Source of the DNA: Atopsyche davidsoni
Lineage: Eukaryota; Arthropoda; Insecta; Trichoptera; Hydrobiosidae
Assembly (NCBI GenBank): GCA_022113835.1
Contig: JAILWY010000010.1
Span: 10,361,501 to 10,425,500, forward strand
DNA length: 64,000 nucleotides
Direction: 5' to 3'
The notes beneath the pieces are model-generated. The model was not told the origin of the DNA. It worked only from the letters and a program-made list of their open reading frames with translations, and made no database searches. The position numbers were made by a program, and so were the translations under genes. This document shows positions 23,301 to 38,700 of this stretch, piece after piece. Every line of letters starts with the position of its first letter. Position 1 is the stretch's first letter.

Positions 23301-26300
23301 GTACCATTGATTTTAATGTATCCTTGTAGATTACAAATCAAATGATAGAAACATGCAAACAATACATAACAAGCAGAGGTAAAGAAACTATCTGGTCTCA
23401 AGATCGTAGTCACGTAAGAGAAAAGCTACTGAGTTGCATTCAGTTGAATCAGACATATCGTGGAACATACATGCTCATAAAGTCTCAATCATTTCTGCCT
23501 AACCAGCAGTCGTTTGGATTTTCAGAAAATTACGTTTTTGGAAAATTTGATACTTTTTGCCTGAGGCTGGGAAAAATTATATCCATGTTTGATTTAGTTG
23601 ATGACTATAATAGTTTATTTGCGAGAAGAATGGAAGGACTGCTTCTTGGCGAAGGTAAATTAATATAATCGATCATGAAATAAAACCGTGTCTGTTTTGA
23701 ATAGGGAGATTTATGATTTAATATTTATTTTAGATCTGGAAGATGCAATTCAAACTTTTGAGGAAGCAAAATCAGGAGTTACCACTAAACAGTATGATTA
23801 CTTAGATAATAGAAATGTAGAGTTTGATCGTGATTTTGAAGTTTTCATGGAAAAAACTAACACACTTAAGATTAATATCGGAACGTGTATAGAGGAAAAC
23901 TTTTCAAGCGTTTGGGAAACTCCTCAGGGAATAAAATTTTTGGTTAGATTTGAAAAGGTAAAAAATACACATTGGTTACATTTAAAAATATAATTCCTGT
24001 AAATGAATTAATAAATTTGTATTAAAAAAATCCCTTAGGTAAGCGAAAAAATTCCTCTAACAGAACTTAATGAAAAATATGAGCGTGTACTTGCTTATTG
24101 TGAACACGAGCTGGAAAGAATTCTAAAACTCTATAGAAAGCAAAAGGAAGATCCTCCTGTACCAAGAAATTTTCCTCCTATTGCAGGTAAAATATATCTT
24201 TGCAGTATATAAATAATCAGATTATTGCAATCATTAGGACTTTTCGAAATATTTTTATTATAGGTCGAATTAAATGGTGCCGATGTCTACGATACAATTT
24301 AGCCGAACAGATTGAAAGTGTATCTACTCATGTTATATTGAAAACTTTGCCTTTGACTGCTGATCTTCTCAGAAAGTATGAAAATGTAAAACATACCCTG
24401 GAGACATATGAAAATGACATGAAAAGCATTTGGATGAATCAAAATGTAAATATACATGAAAGTATTGTAATCACTTAACTGACAATATAACAGACAATGT
24501 TAATGTTATTTTTGAAATCTTGTATGTTGTATTTGTCTGAAATAGGCCAAAATATCTGATACAGAAAGTGTTAATGTGTGAATGACATTCTAATATACAT
24601 TCCTATTTAATAGGTCTGGGACGTAGATGATAGCTTAAATAATACCTTATTAAAGATTGATGAAGAGACTGGAAAGGTCAAAGTTAATATGGATCATACA
24701 ATAACGCTTCTAGTGAGAGAATCTGATTGTTTGACAAAAATGGATATCGACTTGCCAGTCGTGTGCCAAGCATTGTACGCCAAAAGAGATTATTTTACAC
24801 TGGTCAATGATTCACTGCAGGTTAGAAAATGAGTGATTTAATTTTAAATATTGCCTTAAGAGCCTTTGCCTTTCTATATCTTCTTTCTTTCTTTTTAGTT
24901 TCTCATCAATGATTACCTAACTACAGTTCGTAGAGTAAAGTTAGAAGTAAGGCCCCTGTTTCTTCCACAACTGGTTCGGTTGTCAATGTTGCTAATGCCT
25001 GCATTGAGAAATATTTCTTGGACTAGTGCTGAGTGGAGGATTTTTGTTGATAGAACAGATGCGGCAATAAAATGTTTTGATGTACTTGTAACTCGAGTTC
25101 ATGATGTGTACTCAAACAGAATTTTACTTGTCATAGCAAGTATGCAGGATGTCAGTCTCCACGCTCTTCCTGGTACCAAACATTTTTATTTAAAAAGATA
25201 TATTTATTAAAATAAATATAAATATTTCCTGAAGGTAACTTATTTCTTATTATCATTTGTAGAGGACGACCCTTGGACTGTTGAAGAATTTTTAGAGAAG
25301 ACAGAATATACATGCAGGTAATTTATATTCACTTTTACTAATAATCAAATCGTAAACTCCGTGAAGATAAAATCTTGCTCTGATCTGATAAGTCTGATGT
25401 TTACTGAAATTTTCTAACCTGTCTGACAATGCTATTTTAAAGTAACTAGTAAATCTAGATTAGATTCAGTGATGGCATCGGTTCAAATATATATTTTTGA
25501 AAAGACAGGTTTTATCAATTGATTTTATGTAATATAATTGATAGGGAATAATAGTGCAATAGTAGTGCAGTACAAATTTTTGCATATTAACAATAAAGGC
25601 ATAAAACTCGATCGTCAAGAGATTTTAGAAATCAATCGCATGAAAGATAACACACTGGAGCACCTGCTTAATGACCAGGTCTCCACTATTATTCCCTATT
25701 GCTAAATCACATCTTTAAAAAACCATTTACTGCGCAAAAACCTATTATGTACAGATAAACTCACTATAGGACAAACCCCAACACAGGACAATTGCTGCTA
25801 CACCTCAAGCCACTATTTTAGATAATTACCCCATTAATATAAAAACATTTATTCACAAAAAATTGCAATTATATAGAATCCTCCAAGTACATTAAAATCA
25901 CATTACCCCTTACCACTTGACAATCACTCTCTCTCTTTCCAACAACCTCTCCCTCTAACAATTGTTTAGCTAATTGCTTACTATTATATAAAATCGTGCC
26001 AACGTGAAAGGTTGGCGAAAATGTGGAAAATCACTCAAATATTTTATTAAAAAAAATATTAAAATGGAATTCCACCAAGTACTCTCTGTCAAAAATATAA
26101 AATTTCTAATTCTTTTTGATTGAACTAAAAATAAATTTAATTAACATACATTTTTATTAGGAATGCTGCTGCTGAACTAAATAGAAAAAGTTTGATGGTG
26201 GAAGAAGCTGTGGAAGAAGTACTAGAATTGGTCAAAAAAGCAGCACAACAGTTTAAAAATGAAGATATTGATCCCGAGTTTGATTTTATGATGGACGATG

Positions 26301-26753
26301 GTAATATATAAAAAAAACTAAGACCTCCAATTCGGATCATATTTTAACTTAAATAAATCTTATGCTTTGAGACAAAAATATGTAGGTTCGAAATACATAT
26401 CAAATTTATTGTGTAATATCCGTTTTATATAGGATATTAGTAATATTCTGGACATATTACATAATGTGGCATGCTTTACATTTAAATGTACTTCATGCTA
26501 CTAATAATAATTTATTCCTTGAATGCATGTCCATCAAAGTATTATATATAGAATAATGAACACAACAAAAATTTAGATGACAATCATGGAACTTTCGATG
26601 CTGCTAACAATGCTGATGATGCTGGGTCTACTAGTCAGCAGCAGGATTGGACTGCTGTGTGGGAATGCTTTGATAACCCTCACACTCTACTGACAACACC
26701 AGGGGGAGGATTGTCAAAAGGGATGCAGGTAAACAATTTAAAATAAAAGAATT

Positions 26754-26795
<42 letters not shown>

Positions 26796-29700
26796 AATAA
26801 TAATAAAAGTAATATTAATATTATTTTTATGTAGGACATGGTGAGAAATGCTGTTGGAGAGATGCGACGATATTACAGTAGAAAAGTTATTGATGTTCTG
26901 ATCAAAGTTACACGCTACTCTCTTGATTTATTGAAAAAGAGATTTACAGTCGATACTGAAAATCCAGAAGGTATTCTGGTCATCTAATATTTTTTTCACA
27001 ATAAAGCTCATAAAATAATTTTATGATAAATTGTTTTCTAGGAGGTACAAACAAGCCTGTATTCTTGTTACAAGCTACATTGATGATTCCGAATGTGTCA
27101 ATAAAACCCAATGTTGATGAAATCCAAGAAGCTCTTGTGACGGCTGGAAAGAACATTACAAGGGTAGCAAAGGGGGTAGGGCAGTGGACAGGGGGTAAGA
27201 GTACACAGGTAAAATACCTTCATGCGATATAATAAACGGTGATGGTATTACGTAAAACAATTAACATAAAAAATATAACAGAAATTTAAAAAAAAGTATT
27301 ATTATTTAATAAAGTCGAAAATACTTAAAATATAAATATTGATTTTTTATCTTAACACTACTGCAACGTATATAAGCATGAGGTACATTCACTGTACATA
27401 TAATTGTACGTAATGATGTTATTATTAATTAGTTAACGTTTCAAATTTTTACAAATGCTAATACCACTACACGAAAGCTTGCACAATCTTTTAAGATAAT
27501 AAATTATAGCTTTATTATTAATACACAATATTGATAACTATAAACTAAAATTACAAACGTAGAAAACAAATATGTCACATAATGATTAAGAACATTTTTT
27601 TAAATATTGAAAATTGATTAAAGAAACTCTTAGAAAAATATATCAACGTGATTTGTGCGGGATTCGAACCCACATCCCCTCGCTTACATGGCAGGTGCAT
27701 TACCAACTATGCTAACCAATCACTAGTACTAGACAAGAATTTTTTATAATCATATCCTATAAATGAAACAATGTTCTTATTATGCCTAATTAAATATTGT
27801 GTGACTTGCAATACTAGACTTTTAACACAAAGTACTGAGTGAAGCATTTTAAATCCAATCTGGATATTAGTCTATTTAATTATGTCAATACACGTACTTG
27901 TTAAATTTAATTATTGGTTTTTGTGAAGACCATCTCACAGGAAGTACGATTTTACCTATACAGGGTACCTGTATAGGTAAAATCGTACTTCCTGTGAGAT
28001 GGTCTTCACAAAAACCAATAATCAAATATGTCACATTTAAAATAATCAAAAATATTTTTATTTATCTACGAGAGTTTCAATAATATTTTTATTTATTGAC
28101 TTACAGTCAAACCTCTTATTGTGAGCATACTCAATTCTAGAAACGTGTTCTAATACGAAGCACTTGTACATCGAAGCAAATTTTCTCATAAAGTATAGAA
28201 ATTCAGATGATTCGTCCTAAAGCCCCAAAAACTATAAAATACAAAATAATAATCAATATATCATCAAGTACCTAGTAATTTCATGTTAATATAATGTAAT
28301 TGAATTCATAGCTTGTTGTTTTTAACAAAGAACCTATTCAGTAACACATAGTTTTGCCTCCTTTTAAGGATTTTGCGGAAATATGACATTGCATTGTCAT
28401 TTAACATATTCATTGCTTGCATTGTTACAGTCTTTTCCACATTTTACACCCCTGTCTAATTTCATTTGAAGTGAGGGATTTCTCCGTCTTTTTCTCCTCC
28501 TCCCTAGACGAGGTAACCTCCATAGCCTTTTACTGTTGCTTGTGATACAGAGCCATCAGTTTGTTGGTGGGTAGCTGCTGGTGATGTTCCGTCACCAGAT
28601 CTTCAATGTCGACTTCATTCACTTATAGTCCCATGACTCCCTAAGGACACAATTTCTTCGGCAATTGACGGCTCCTGTTCACCAGTAAACTACTCAACGC
28701 AATCAGGCCACTGTTTTCTCCTAACAGAATTAGGGTTCCCATTCCAAGATTTGTCGATATTGCTTATCTTGTGAAATATTCACAAACTTAGTTACTCATG
28801 GTCCGAGGTTCGACTGAATTAGTTTATTTGTGGTTTCTGTTATTTAAATGTGATATGTTTTTAGATGTATTATGTAAATATTTTTTCATATAAATTATAT
28901 TAACATATGAATTTTTAACTTTTTCCCCATCCTTGTGTGTTTGTGAATGTTGATGTTAACGTTTTGCACATTCCATGTGTTATTGTGTGATCTACATCTG
29001 AACCAACTGGAGATCCACACTGCTATACTGTTGATCTGTAAAATTGTTACCTATTTCTCTAATAATCCCGTATTTAATTTTTTAAATTGTATAATATAAT
29101 TTGCACTATCTCATATATTTTGTATGTTGTAATAAATGTTTTTGTTTATCCTTATATGTAATTATGTTGGTCCTTTTGAATGTTTTGGCACATCCTTTTA
29201 TTCGCTTTGCACAATTTGGCTGCCTCAAAATAGCAGAGGCTCAGCTGGAAAAAGTTGGCCGGTCGATCCTCCCAAGCCCTATTAGATGTTGTGTCCCGCC
29301 TCGACCATCAGGTTTCTGGTGCTTCTCCATTTGGATCCAAGGCGCTCAAGATACTAGAAGACCCAAAGAGTAGGAGAAAAAGACTGTACAGACTGGCATC
29401 CGAAGAAAAGCCAATGTTTCCATTTCAACAAAAGAATTTCTACTCACAAGTGATGGAAAATAAAGAAGTCGTCAAAATTTTATCATTGCTTTCAATGTGT
29501 ACACAAAACGTTAAACAGGTATACCATAATGTATTGAAATGTTAGTCAAATGAGTCTTTAATAAATCTGGATACTGATTTTTTGCTGCATTTAAGGAATT
29601 GACTAATTTTATCAAACGGTGGAGACCATACCAATACTTGTGGAAAAATGAAAAAACACTCCGTGAACTACTTTGCTCGAACTTAGCTGAATTTGAACTG

Positions 29701-32700
29701 TCACTGAGAAGACATAGTGAGCTGGAATCCAAATTATCAACTGAGTTAGATATGCACGTGTTTGGGAGTTGCTTGGTTGTTTCTACCGATAAACTTAAAT
29801 TTGGCCTAGTTACGGAAATCAAAAGTGAGTGAAATAAAAGAAAATTGTTTAATTTGTGTAAAAGTATGATGATTTTATGTAACATTAATAATATTCAGGT
29901 GGAACTCATAAAATTGGACAAGCAATGAGGAAAAAATATAAAAGAGAAATGGATTATGTATATGCAGTAATGAATGAAATAGAGAGAAAATTAGAGAGGC
30001 CAATTCGAGACTTGGATGATGTACGAATGGTAATGGATACCTTGAAAAAAATTCGTGAACAAGAAGTTGACATGGAATTGAAAATTGATCCAATAGAGGT
30101 AATTATAAACACATACTGATGGTTGTTTAAAGTACATTTTAACTTGTTAAAAAAACTTTCGTTTATAGGAAGCATTTAATATAATAACCCGTTACGATTT
30201 ACCTGTGGATCGAGAGGATCTGGAGCAGGTGGATAACTTAAGGTACACTTGGCAACAACTACAGTCTCGTGCACTTGATTCTCATGTTCTTCTTCTGAAG
30301 ATGCAACCGCAGTTTGAAGATGACCTTAAAGGAAATTTGCAAAAGTTCAGGGATGATAATGTGGAATATTGTCATGAATATAGACATGCTGGGCCCATGC
30401 AACCTGGATTAAGCCCGCGAGAAGCTTCTGATAAGCTCATATTATTTCAGGTATATACTTAATACATACTTTATATTTGAATTCAATAATCAATATAATG
30501 GCTTGAATTACTGTGAAATTCGTTTGTGTCAATATTTTCCTTAGAATCGTTTTGATGGAATGTGGAGAAAATTACAAACTTACCAAAACGGGGAAGAACT
30601 GTTTGGTCTTCCTCATACTGAATATCCAGAATTGGCACAAATACGTAAAGAGTTGAATCTTTTACAAAAACTTTATAAACTGTACAATGATGTAATAGAC
30701 AGAGTGAGCAGTTATTATGATATACCGTGGGGTGATGTTAACATAGAAGAGATAAATAATGAACTAATGGAGTTCCAGAATAGATGCAGAAAGCTTCCCA
30801 AAGGGTAAAAAAGATGGATTGATTATTTTTATACCTATTGAAGATTTTATAAACATTGAACAAAATACTAATTGTTTTTATTTGCTAATAGTCTCAAAGA
30901 GTGGCCTGCTTTCCATGCTCTGAAGAAGACAGTGGATGACTTCAATGACATGTGCCCGTTATTAGAATTGATGGCCAACAAAGCCATGAAGCCGCGGCAT
31001 TGGCAGAGAATTATGGAAGTCACAAAGTATACATTTGAACTGGAAAGTGAAGGTTTCTGCTTGAAGAACATTTTAGAAGCTCCTCTTTTACCATACAAAG
31101 AAGATATCGAGGTATTTTTACTTGTACAAAAATGTTGAATTTTTTTAAAAATTTTTTTTAGTAATTTTCATATTTATTATTTTATTTAGGACATTTGCAT
31201 ATCTGCAATGAAAGAAAAGGACATTGAAGCAAAGTTAAGGCAGGTGACTAATGAGTGGTCTGTTCATGAATTGACATTCATGACATTTAATAATCGTGGT
31301 GAACTACTTCTTCGAGGTGATACTACAGCTGAAACTATTGGTCAACTTGAAGACAGTCTTATGATTCTTAGTTCTTTACTTTCCAATAGGTAAATGATTT
31401 GATTATTTTAATATTAGTAAAAATTAATAACCATGATTTTAAAAGTTTATCTACCTTTCAGGTACAATGCTCCATTTCGTAAGCAAATTCAACAGTGGGT
31501 GTTCGATCTATCTAATACTAATGAGATCCTTGAACGATGGCTACTAGTCCAAAACATGTGGGTTTACTTGGAAGCTGTATTTGTTGGAGGTGATATTGCC
31601 AAACAACTACCAAAAGAAGCTAAGCGATTTTCTAAGATTGACAAGTCTTGGCAAAAAATAATGCAAAGAGCTCACGAGACACCGGGTGTTGTGTCGTGCT
31701 GTGTAGGAGACGACTTGTTGAAGCAGCTATTACCCCATCTTCAAGAACAATTGGAGCTTTGTCAAAAATCTCTTAGTGGGTATTTAGAGAAGAAGCGGAT
31801 GATGTTTCCAAGATTCTTTTTTGTTTCCGATCCAGCACTCCTTGAAATTCTTGGACAGGCATCTGACTCTCATACCATACAAAATCATTTATTATCTATA
31901 TTTGACAATACACGATATGTGAAATTTCATGATATAGGTATGTTTGAGTTGATGGTTTTGAATAACAAAATAATATTATAGTAAAATAAATAAAGGCGTT
32001 TTTGTTACAAAAAATTGATTATCTTTAATTTTTTTACAGAATATAATAAAATGACTGCTATATTATCTTCGGAAGGTGAGGAGATACCTTTGGAGCGAGC
32101 AGTAAGGGCCGAGGGCTCTGTTGAAACTTGGCTGACTTGTCTGTTGAATACTTCCCAATTATCCTTACATTCTATTATTCGTGCTGCACATGTAAGCCTC
32201 AATGATCCTAATTTCAGTATGTTGGGATTCCTGGATAAGATGCCTGCTCAGGTACATAAATATATTTACAAGTTTTGTCTTTTTGAAAGAATAAACGTTT
32301 CCAAGTGCATTGGTTCATTTTATTAATAAGTTAAAAATATAATGTAGAAATTAGCAATACATTTACAATCAGGTACACGTTACATATACAAAGCTTCAAA
32401 TGAAAAGAATACATATGTGAAATTTAAGTGCATTGCTTTTGCCCATTATGGGTTTATAATTTGATAAGAATATTAACCGCTACTAACAAATGTGAAACCA
32501 ATGCATAAGGACTAATTTTGTGTATAAGTTAGTATTTATTGAATATTCAACAAGTTTTTATTTGCAGATTGGTCTCCTAGGTATTCAAATGATATGGACG
32601 AGGGATGGAGAACTTGCTTTGTCTCAAGCAAGACAGGATAAAAAGATTATGGCAGAGACTAATAATAAGTTTTTAGAACTTCTTAACACACTAATTGATC

Positions 32701-35700
32701 AGACTACTAGAGATCTTCTAAAAATAGAAAGGATAAAATTTGAAACTCTCATCACTATTCATGTCCACCAGAGAGATATTTTTGATACATTGGTATAATA
32801 TTTTATGTTAAGTTATCTGAATACAATTCTTGAAAATAAAAACTTAAATTAATGGTTTTTTTTTAGTGTCGGCTTAATATTCGTTCAGCTACAGATTTTG
32901 AATGGTTAAAGCAGTGTCGATTTTATTTTAAAGAAGATGCCGATAAAACTTGGATATCTGTTACAGATGTAACATTTACTTACCAAAATGAGTATCTTGG
33001 TTGTACCGACAGGCTTGTTATCACTCCATTGACCGATAGGTAAGATTGAGCGTACTTTTAAGATTTATTATTAGAAAAAAAAATTGTACACTTGTCTCGA
33101 CATCACTATGTGTCCAGATAATGTAAAAATTTATTAGGACTCACCAAAAAATTACGGGAATCATATTGATTTTAATGTCGTTTTCTAGGTGCTATATCAC
33201 ACTAGCTCAAGCACTCGCTATGAGTATGGGTGGAGCTCCATGTGGACCTGCCGGAACGGGAAAAACAGAAACTGTTAAAGACATGGGGAAAACTCTAGCA
33301 AAATATGTTGTAGTTTTCAATTGCTCCGATCAAATGGATTACAGGTTAAAATATTACAAATGTTGTAAAAATAACTAACTCAAGGCAAATTGTTTCTATC
33401 TATTTTTCATACACTTATTATTAAATATAAATATTAATTAAGTTATTTCAAAAATGAAACAAACGAGTGTATTTTCAGGGTTTGCAACCTTTTAGTTTAT
33501 TTCAAGGATCATTGTTTTTATTTAATGAATGAGACAATTTATTTCTCAACTTAAACTCAAGTTTTTTAAGGGGTGCTTTACAAATATATTGTGTCTATTG
33601 AGAAAGAAGCTGTGACATGTGTAGAATGATATTTGTTGAATTTCTTAGAGGACTTGGGCGTATTTACAAAGGATTATCGCAGTCCGGTACCTGGGGTTGT
33701 TTTGATGAGTTTAACAGGATAGAACTTCCTGTGCTTTCTGTGGCTGCTCAACAAGTGGCTGTTGTACTCTCAGCAAAGAAAGAAAAAAAGAAATCCTTTT
33801 ACTTTACTGATGGAGACCTAATAGAGATGTGCCCTGAATTCGGAATATTCATAACTATGGTATATATTATAAAGGCATTTTAAAAAAAAATATTTTTTAA
33901 TTAACTAGTTATTGTGGAGAAAATGAAGAATTCTGTATATAAATATATAAATATACACATATATAATTTTAATTTATTTGTTTAAGAATCCTGGATATGC
34001 TGGACGTAAAGAGCTTCCAGAAAATCTAAAAATCCAATTCCGCACAGTAGCCATGATGGTGCCAGATAGGCAGATTATTATCCGAGTAAAGTTGGCTAGT
34101 TGTGGCTTTTTGGAAAATATAACACTGGCTAGAAAATTTTACACTCTCTACAAGTTGTGTGAAGAGCAACTTACAAAGCAGGTATATCTATATTTAACTA
34201 GAAATAATGTTACAATTGTTTTATGTATCTTAATATAAACTAACTAATGCTTTTTTTATAAATAGGTGCATTACGACTTTGGTCTTAGAAATATTTTGTC
34301 TGTTCTACGGACCCTGGGTGCATCAAAACGTGTTAACTCTAAAGATAATGAAAGTACTATAGTAATGAGAGTACTGCGCGATATGAATCTTTCGAAATTG
34401 ATTGATGAAGATGAACCACTTTTCATTTCTTTGGTTGCCGATCTTTTTCCCAATCAAGCACTAGAGAAGACAACATATGTCGAATTAGAGGAAGCGATTC
34501 ACCAGCAAGTGGAAGAAGCAGGGTTGATTTACCACCCTCCGTGGGTATTGAAATTGATCCAGGTAATTATGCTAGTGATATACGTAGAAATATCAATATT
34601 TTTGGAGTCAATAATATTATGTAATAGATTTTTCTTTATTTTAACTATGAAATTTTAAATATATACGTCACAAATTGTTGAAAAATAATATATTTTATTA
34701 GCAAAATTTTAAGTTAATAATAAATGTGAGTAATTTAGTCTCCTTCTCCATTTTGAAACATCCGTAGTCTTTATCTTATCAATGTATAACTAATGGAGGT
34801 GGATACCAAATACTCATTTTTGATAGTAAAACTTTATATAATATTCGGAAAATAATTTTACATAGAGAGTATAAATTGTCTTATACATGGTTTGCTAAAT
34901 AATTCTGTTTTTTTTAGCTGTATGAAACTCAACGTGTACGTCACGGTATTATGACCCTCGGACCCACCGGGGCAGGTAAATCAACCTGTATACACACCCT
35001 TATGAAAGCAATGACACAGATAGGTCAACAACATAGGTGAGTTCAATTTTTTTCTTTAATTATATTTTTTATTGCAAGGTTTAACTTATCGAATTATTTT
35101 ATTTGAACAGAGAAATGAGGATGAATCCTAAAGCTATTACTGCTTCTCAAATGTTTGGACGCTTGGACGTCGCAACAAATGATTGGACTGATGGGATTTT
35201 TTCAGCATTGTGGCGCAAAACACTTAAATTGAAGGACACTGATAATGTATGGATAGTATTAGATGGACCTGTTGATAGTATATGGATTGAAAATCTGAAC
35301 TCGGTTCTTGATGATAATAAGTCTCTTACACTAGCTAATGGTGATAGACTGACAATGTCTCCTACTTGCAAGATTATTTTTGAACCTCATAATATTGACA
35401 ATGCCTCTCCAGCTACAGTGTCTAGAAATGGGATGGTTTACATGAGTTCTTCTGGGCTTGATTGGTCACCAGGTTATTTGCTAATATTACATAATTTTAT
35501 TAAAGATATTGTCTATTTTCAAAATAAAAACAACTTAATTCAGATCAATTAATTAATAAATATTTAATTGTTAGTTTTGAGAAATCTCACCAAGAGATTG
35601 CGCTATATTTTTTATTAGAAAATAGATAATAAAAAAACAACGCTATGGAGTTTTTTGTTACAAAGGCAGTCTTTATAATTGTCATTAATCTATTCAATGT

Positions 35701-38700
35701 ATCTTTTCAGTATTGAAAGCCTGGTTGAAGTCAAGGTCGCCTAGAGAAAATGAAGTATTTTTGAAATTGTTTGATGAAACGTTTTTTAAAGTATATACAT
35801 GGACTACTCAAAATCTCAGTTTAAGTATGGAGGTTTTGCAATGTAATATAATACTGCAAATTTTGAGCCTATTGGCAGGTTTGGTGCCTCCTCAGGAAGA
35901 ATCAGTAGAAGATATGTCTGCTAATAAATCTAATGCAGGGGACTTGGACGATGAACTAGTGGAGGAGAAGGAGAAGGTCGAAGTGATTCCATTGTTTACA
36001 GAAGAACATCTGCAGAAAATTTATTTATTTGCGATAACGTGGGGCTTAGGAGCTTTTCTTGAGACAGGCGATAGACTTAAATTCGATGCATTCATAAGAG
36101 AAAATGAATCAGAAAACTTAGACTTGCCTCCATCTCAGCCTAATCGTAGCACAACATTATTTGATTTCTTTGTAACGTTGCAAGGAAAATGGGAACACTG
36201 GGATACTATTGTAACAAATTATGTTTATCCTGAAGTCAGTACACCTGATTACTCAAGTATATTGATTCCCATAGTTGATAACGTAAGGATAGATTATTTG
36301 ATCAATACAATAGCAAAGCAAGATAAGGCAGTTTTACTGATTGGAGAGCAAGGGACTGCAAAAACTGTCATGATGAAATCGTATATGAAAAAATCCAATC
36401 CGGAGTTGTTTGTTGGAAGATCTTTTAATTTTTCATCAGCTACAAGTCCTTATCAATTGCAAAAGACACTGGAGAGTTACATTGAAAAACGTATGGGTAT
36501 GACTTTTGGTCCTCCTGCTGGCAAAAAAATGATGATTTTCATTGATGATATTAACCTACCACAAATAAACGAATGGGGTGACCAAATTACTAATGAAATA
36601 GTTCGGCAAGCTATGGACATGAAGGGATTCTATAGCTTGGAAAAACCTGGAGATTTTACCTCAATAATTGATATTCAGTTCTTAGGAGCCATGGGACAAC
36701 CAGGTGTGATATTAGATATATTTAAAATATAATTTAAGTTTAGAATTTAGTATTAGATAATATTAGAAATATAAGCTTTTAACAAAATATTTTGGCTTAT
36801 ATCTTATAACTAGAAATGTAGCCCGTTAAAGAATGACGGATTCGATGAACGATGCAATAGTGTTTGAACATATGTTTGGCTGACAATAAGATGGATCTTT
36901 CGTAAGGTTTCGTTTTGTACCATCAGTTGGATAAAGGTGTGAGTTTCTGTGATATATTTGGCCTTGAACTTTGAAGCAGAGTGGCCCTGATTCTGCTACT
37001 GGACCTGTTAATTTAGCTCCCATTGATGCAAAAGATATACTGTTATTGTATGATCTTATTTTTCTTTTGAAATTTCCATTAAAAATATTTTCTGGATTTG
37101 ACATATACTCCTTTAAATATACTGGGAAAATAGGCCTTGCTGGTAGTTTCCCCTTTGTGACAGCAATCGTTGAACTTTCCATCTGATGGTTTTTCTGCTT
37201 GAAAATTTAAAGCATTGCAGAATCGACAGGTCTCATTCATTAATCCACAATTGTGTGCAGTAATATTTTCTGGGACGTTCATCAAACGCTCCTGTGTGAG
37301 TTGTCTTATTGTTTCTGTTTGTCTCGATGTGGATACACACACTCGTTTTGAGGACATACGCTGCGCTCGCTGTGTATCTGTTTCTTTTTGTCTCGTTATC
37401 GATGCACGCACTCTCATCGAAGACAAACGCAGCGTTCGTGCATCAGTATGTTTTTGTCTTGAGGTCGATGCACATACTCGAATTTTAAGAAGACGCTGGT
37501 CGCGTTTTCCTTCCAATTCATTGCTTGAAAAATCTGTCACATTTTGTGACAGACACAAACAACGCATCACTTTTACTGCACCGGTCTTTATTTGATGGAG
37601 TCTTTATCACATTCAATTGTGCAATTCTTTTTGAATTACGTTTGCTGTGCGTAGACGGTGTTTTTTTTAGGAGGCATTTTGAGTTATTAATGATGTGATT
37701 AATAATTTCTAATGCAATTTCGATGAAAAATAAAGATGGTACTTGTGTCAAATTGACTCTAAGAAGCATCAAAATTTGTTTTTTGTAAAATTTCTATATT
37801 TGAAATTCTCGCGGTGGACAACAAAATCCTATAATTCGTACATATTGAAGCTCACTAAAGCATATTTTATAGTTTTATTAAATTAGTTTATGAAAAAAAA
37901 TATTATCCTATCGTCCTTGAAATTCGGCACATAGCTGCGGAAAAATTTAATAAACTTACATGCAAAAATTCAGCTTTGTGTCTTTTAAGATATTCCATAG
38001 AGAACCAAAAAATGAAACATACACACACACAATGGCTATTATTATAGTAGATTTGTATTTAATATTTCAGGTGGTGGAAAAAATGATATTCCATCGAGAC
38101 TCAAAAGACAATTTGCAATATTTAATTGCCCTATTCCAAACAATTCATCGATTGACAAAATATTTAAAGTAATTGGAGAAGGGCACTACAACACAAAAAG
38201 AGGTTTTCCTACTGAGGTCAGATCATTGATTAAAAAGATGATACCTCTTACAAGAGAGCTATGGATGAAAACCAGATCTGTCTTGTTACCTACTCCAGCT
38301 AAATTCCACTATGTATTTTCTTTGCGAGACCTTTCAAGAATATGGCAAGGAATGGTAGGAACATTATGTACAGTAATCGACTCAGAAAAATGTTTATTAT
38401 TATTGTGGAAACACGAGTGCACAAGAGTGTTTTCAGATAGATTTACTCTTCAATCGGATAAAGAATGGTTTGATAAAACACTACTGAATGTTGTGGAAGA
38501 AATGATAGGTCCAGAATATCGGAAGATGACACTAACAAATCCTGTATTTGTAGACTTTATGCGGTAAGATTTATCTTATTTATTTTATTTAAATGAATAG
38601 AATACTAGTATGAGAACTTATTGTTAATTATAAACTTTAGAGATGCTCCGGAACCGACGGGAGAAGAAGGAGAAGATGCTGATATGGAATTGCCAAAGGT

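Noticed and set aside
27898..28083. 61-codon open frame through the palindrome
   Set aside because: It reads through both arms of an inverted repeat and has no coding features.
33617..33648. Extension of the AAA1 exon to an upstream ATG ([10 protein letters not shown])
   Set aside because: The acceptor at TTTCTTAG just before 33649 restores the conserved Asp-Tyr-Arg-Gly-Leu-Gly join; the ATG is intronic.
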